Shown piece by piece: positions 4,493 to 5,737 of a DNA stretch of 5,737 nucleotides. Position 1 is the first letter of the stretch, and the number at the start of each line of letters is the position of its first letter. The DNA comes from Aeromicrobium sp. (lineage in GTDB: Bacteria; Actinomycetota; Actinomycetes; Propionibacteriales; Nocardioidaceae). The notes under the pieces are model-generated. The model saw nothing but the letters and a program-made list of their open reading frames with translations. It was not told where the DNA came from and searched no databases. The stretch is from contig JALRKU010000111.1 of NCBI GenBank assembly GCA_023254755.1, positions 1-5,737 on the forward strand. Reading direction: 5' to 3'. Made by a program: the position numbers and the translations under genes.

Positions 4493-5080
4493 TCAGCTGC
4501 CGAGTCGGTCGACCACGCGACCGTGGACGTCCTCCGTGAGCAGCTGGAAGATGCGGTGGTCGCGCCAGTCCCCCGCGATGTGGAGGTACCGCCGCGCGAG
4601 TCCGACGTCGGCGAAGCCGAGCTTCTCCACGACCCGCAGGCTCGCCACGTTCTCGGGCCGGATCGACACCTCGACCCGGTGCAGGCCGACCGTCGTGAAG
4701 AGGTGGTCCGACACCAGCGCCAGGGCGGTCGGTGTGATGCCGCGGCCGGCGTGGGATCGGCTCACCCAGTATCCGACGGTCGCCCAGCGCGCGGAGCCCC
4801 ACGTGATGTTCGAGACCGTCAGCATGCCGACCAGCTCGCCGTCCCAGGTGACCGCGAAGGGCATCGTCAGGCCGCGCCGGGCCCGGCGCCGCAGCGAGCC
4901 GATGACCGCGGCGGTCGACCCGGCGGGCGGCCCCGCCTCGGGCGGCAGGGTGGCGTCCCACGGCGCGAGCCAGGCGCTGTTCTCGCGACGCAGGCGCGAC
5001 CAGGCGGTGGCGTCGCGACGGCGCACGGGCCGCAGTCCGACCGAGCCGTGGGAGAGCGTGACCGGCCAGCCCGGTGTCAC
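4493..5080 (-). CDS. GNAT-family N-acetyltransferase, RimJ/RimL-like
   Basis: A 195-residue cytoplasmic acetyl-CoA-dependent acetyltransferase. The GNAT fold is visible as beta strands MPFAVTWDGELVGMLTVSNI (73-92), the acetyl-CoA pyrophosphate-binding motif A around VSRSHAGRGITPTAL (106-120), HRVEVSIRPENVASLRVVEKLGF (134-156) covering motif B, and a RimJ-like end DWRDHRIFQLL (171-181). Proteins of this subgroup acetylate N-terminal amines of ribosomal or other proteins, but the substrate cannot be told from sequence. Its GTG start overlaps the mog stop by four bases (GTGA, 5077-5080), implying translational coupling; GGGA lies about 8 nt upstream. An acetyltransferase at this position between mog and sepX is a conserved feature of actinobacterial genomes as I recall them, suggesting a link with Moco synthesis or the division module, which is inference. 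Confidence 0.85.
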   Translation of the reverse strand: MTPGWPVTLSHGSVGLRPVRRRDATAWSRLRRENSAWLAPWDATLPPEAGPPAGSTAAVIGSLRRRARRGLTMPFAVTWDGELVGMLTVSNITWGSARWATVGYWVSRSHAGRGITPTALALVSDHLFTTVGLHRVEVSIRPENVASLRVVEKLGFADVGLARRYLHIAGDWRDHRIFQLLTEDVHGRVVDRLGS

Positions 5081-5568
5081 GCGTCGTCCCGCGGGTGGTC
5101 GCCACCACGGACCTGGTCGACCGCGTGCGGCACCAGGTCGGCCAGCACCGCCAGACCGTCCTTGACGCCCCCGCTCGATCCGGGCAGCGTCACGACGAGC
5201 GTCGAGCCCGCCACCCCCGCCACGCCGCGCGACAGCGCCGCGGTGGGCACGCCCGCAGCGATCCCCCGCGCGCGGATCGCCTCGGCGACGCCCGGGAGCG
5301 CTTGGTCGAGCAGCGGCCCCACGACCTCCGGCGTGCGGTCGGTCGGGTTGATCCCGGTGCCGCCGGTGGTGATGACGACGTCGACGGCGTCGGCGACGGC
5401 GGCACGCACCACGTCGGCCACCGGCACGCCGTCGGGCACGACCACCGCGTCGGCGGTCTCGAACCCCCAGGCGCGCAACGCGGCGACGACGAGCGGACCG
5501 GTGGTGTCCTCGTAGCCGCCGGACGACGCCCGGTTCGACGCCACCACGACGACGCCTCGGCGAGTCAC
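5077..5568 (-). CDS. mog: MogA/MoaB-family molybdopterin adenylyltransferase
   Basis: A 163-residue cytoplasmic enzyme that activates molybdopterin with ATP to MPT-AMP before molybdate insertion. The MoCF-binding fold is marked by VVVVASNRASSGGYEDTTGP (6-25), the signature VVITTGGTGINPTD (64-77) followed by RTPE, and LPGSSGGVKDG (128-138) of the product-binding loop. Length matches single-domain Mog/MoaB proteins. The start is GTG at 5568, overlapping the moaC stop by four bases (GTGA, 5565-5568), while its own stop overlaps the next gene in the same way. It therefore acts between MoaC and a MoeA-type enzyme, the latter presumably encoded upstream outside the window. MogA and MoaB are hard to separate by sequence alone. 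MoaB of some bacteria is inactive, so activity is inferred from the intact motifs. Confidence 0.9.
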   Translation of the reverse strand: MTRRGVVVVASNRASSGGYEDTTGPLVVAALRAWGFETADAVVVPDGVPVADVVRAAVADAVDVVITTGGTGINPTDRTPEVVGPLLDQALPGVAEAIRARGIAAGVPTAALSRGVAGVAGSTLVVTLPGSSGGVKDGLAVLADLVPHAVDQVRGGDHPRDDA

Positions 5569-5737
5569 TCCCGGCTCCAGGTCCCGCTGCGGCCGCCGTC
5601 CTTGTGGACCACCTCGACGTCGGTGATCCGTGCCGCCCGGTCGACGGCCTTGACCATGTCGACGACGGTCAGCGCCGCGACCGTGACGGCGGTGAGCGCC
5701 TCCATCTCGACGCCGGTGCGGTCGGCCGTGCGGACCG
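5565..5737 (-). CDS. moaC: Cyclic pyranopterin monophosphate synthase MoaC, C-terminal part
   Basis: Only the last 56 residues are inside the window; the 5' part lies beyond base 5737. MoaC converts the 3',8-cyclo-GTP made by MoaA into cyclic pyranopterin monophosphate, the first stable Moco intermediate. The fragment shows RTGVEMEALTAV (6-17 of the fragment, with the paired Glu residues), AALTVVDMVKAVD (20-32) carrying the conserved Asp26 and Lys29 equivalent to E. coli Asp128 and Lys131, and the C-terminal KDGGRSGTW (45-53). The stop TGA at 5565-5567 overlaps the mog GTG start, so the two are translated from one message. Confidence 0.95.
   Translation of the reverse strand, partial: VRTADRTGVEMEALTAVTVAALTVVDMVKAVDRAARITDVEVVHKDGGRSGTWSRE

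Noticed and set aside
3632..5515. 627-codon plus-strand frame across sepX, rimJ and mog
   Set aside because: It runs antisense to three recognised genes, and its composition is typical of high-GC antisense frames.

Overview
The window is a high-GC, codon-biased stretch with densely packed genes, GTG starts and hairpin terminators lacking a U-tract. This is typical of an actinobacterial chromosome. The gene order moaC-mog-rimJ-sepX/glpR followed by tRNA-Ala points to Actinomycetia, plausibly Nocardioidaceae (Nocardioides/Aeromicrobium-like). The genus is inference; nothing in the window fixes it.

Layout. (1) 1-786, minus strand: the N-terminal 262 residues of an ALDH7-type dehydrogenase that looks like L-piperideine-6-carboxylate / aminoadipate-semialdehyde dehydrogenase of lysine catabolism, cut by the window edge before its catalytic Cys. 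(2) 854-1777, plus strand: a LysR-type regulator transcribed divergently from it, with a 67-bp shared control region. (3) 1826-2272, minus strand: a MarR-family regulator, convergent with the lysR gene. (4) 2359-3234, plus strand: a haloalkane-dehalogenase-family alpha/beta hydrolase with a complete catalytic pentad, divergent from the marR gene. The 86 bp between them hold an 8-bp-arm inverted repeat lying inside the predicted hydrolase promoter, a likely MarR operator. (5) 3235-3547: a non-coding block with two identical 62-bp direct repeats, each a strong hairpin terminator plus the last 14 nt of tRNA-Ala, followed by the intact tRNA-Ala(CGC) gene on the minus strand. (6) 3548-4411, minus strand: a three-TM membrane protein of the SepX/GlpR cell-division family. 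(7) 4493-5737, minus strand: a tightly overlapped run moaC (partial) - mog/moaB - rimJ-like acetyltransferase, joined by two GTGA start/stop overlaps.

How the parts work together. Segment 7 makes molybdenum cofactor (MoaC: cyclic pyranopterin monophosphate; Mog/MoaB: MPT adenylylation). In related Actinobacteria the MoeA/gephyrin-like partner (Glp) lies just upstream of moaC, and SepX/GlpR is its membrane receptor at the divisome, so the 3' half of the window probably carries one end of the Glp-GlpR division module. The 5' half is two independent regulator/enzyme pairs (LysR/ALDH and MarR/dehalogenase). No CRISPR, IS element, phage or plasmid genes were seen. The likeliest sites of new biology are the MarR-dehalogenase switch, the duplicated terminator/tRNA 3' end, and the SepX-Moco linkage.
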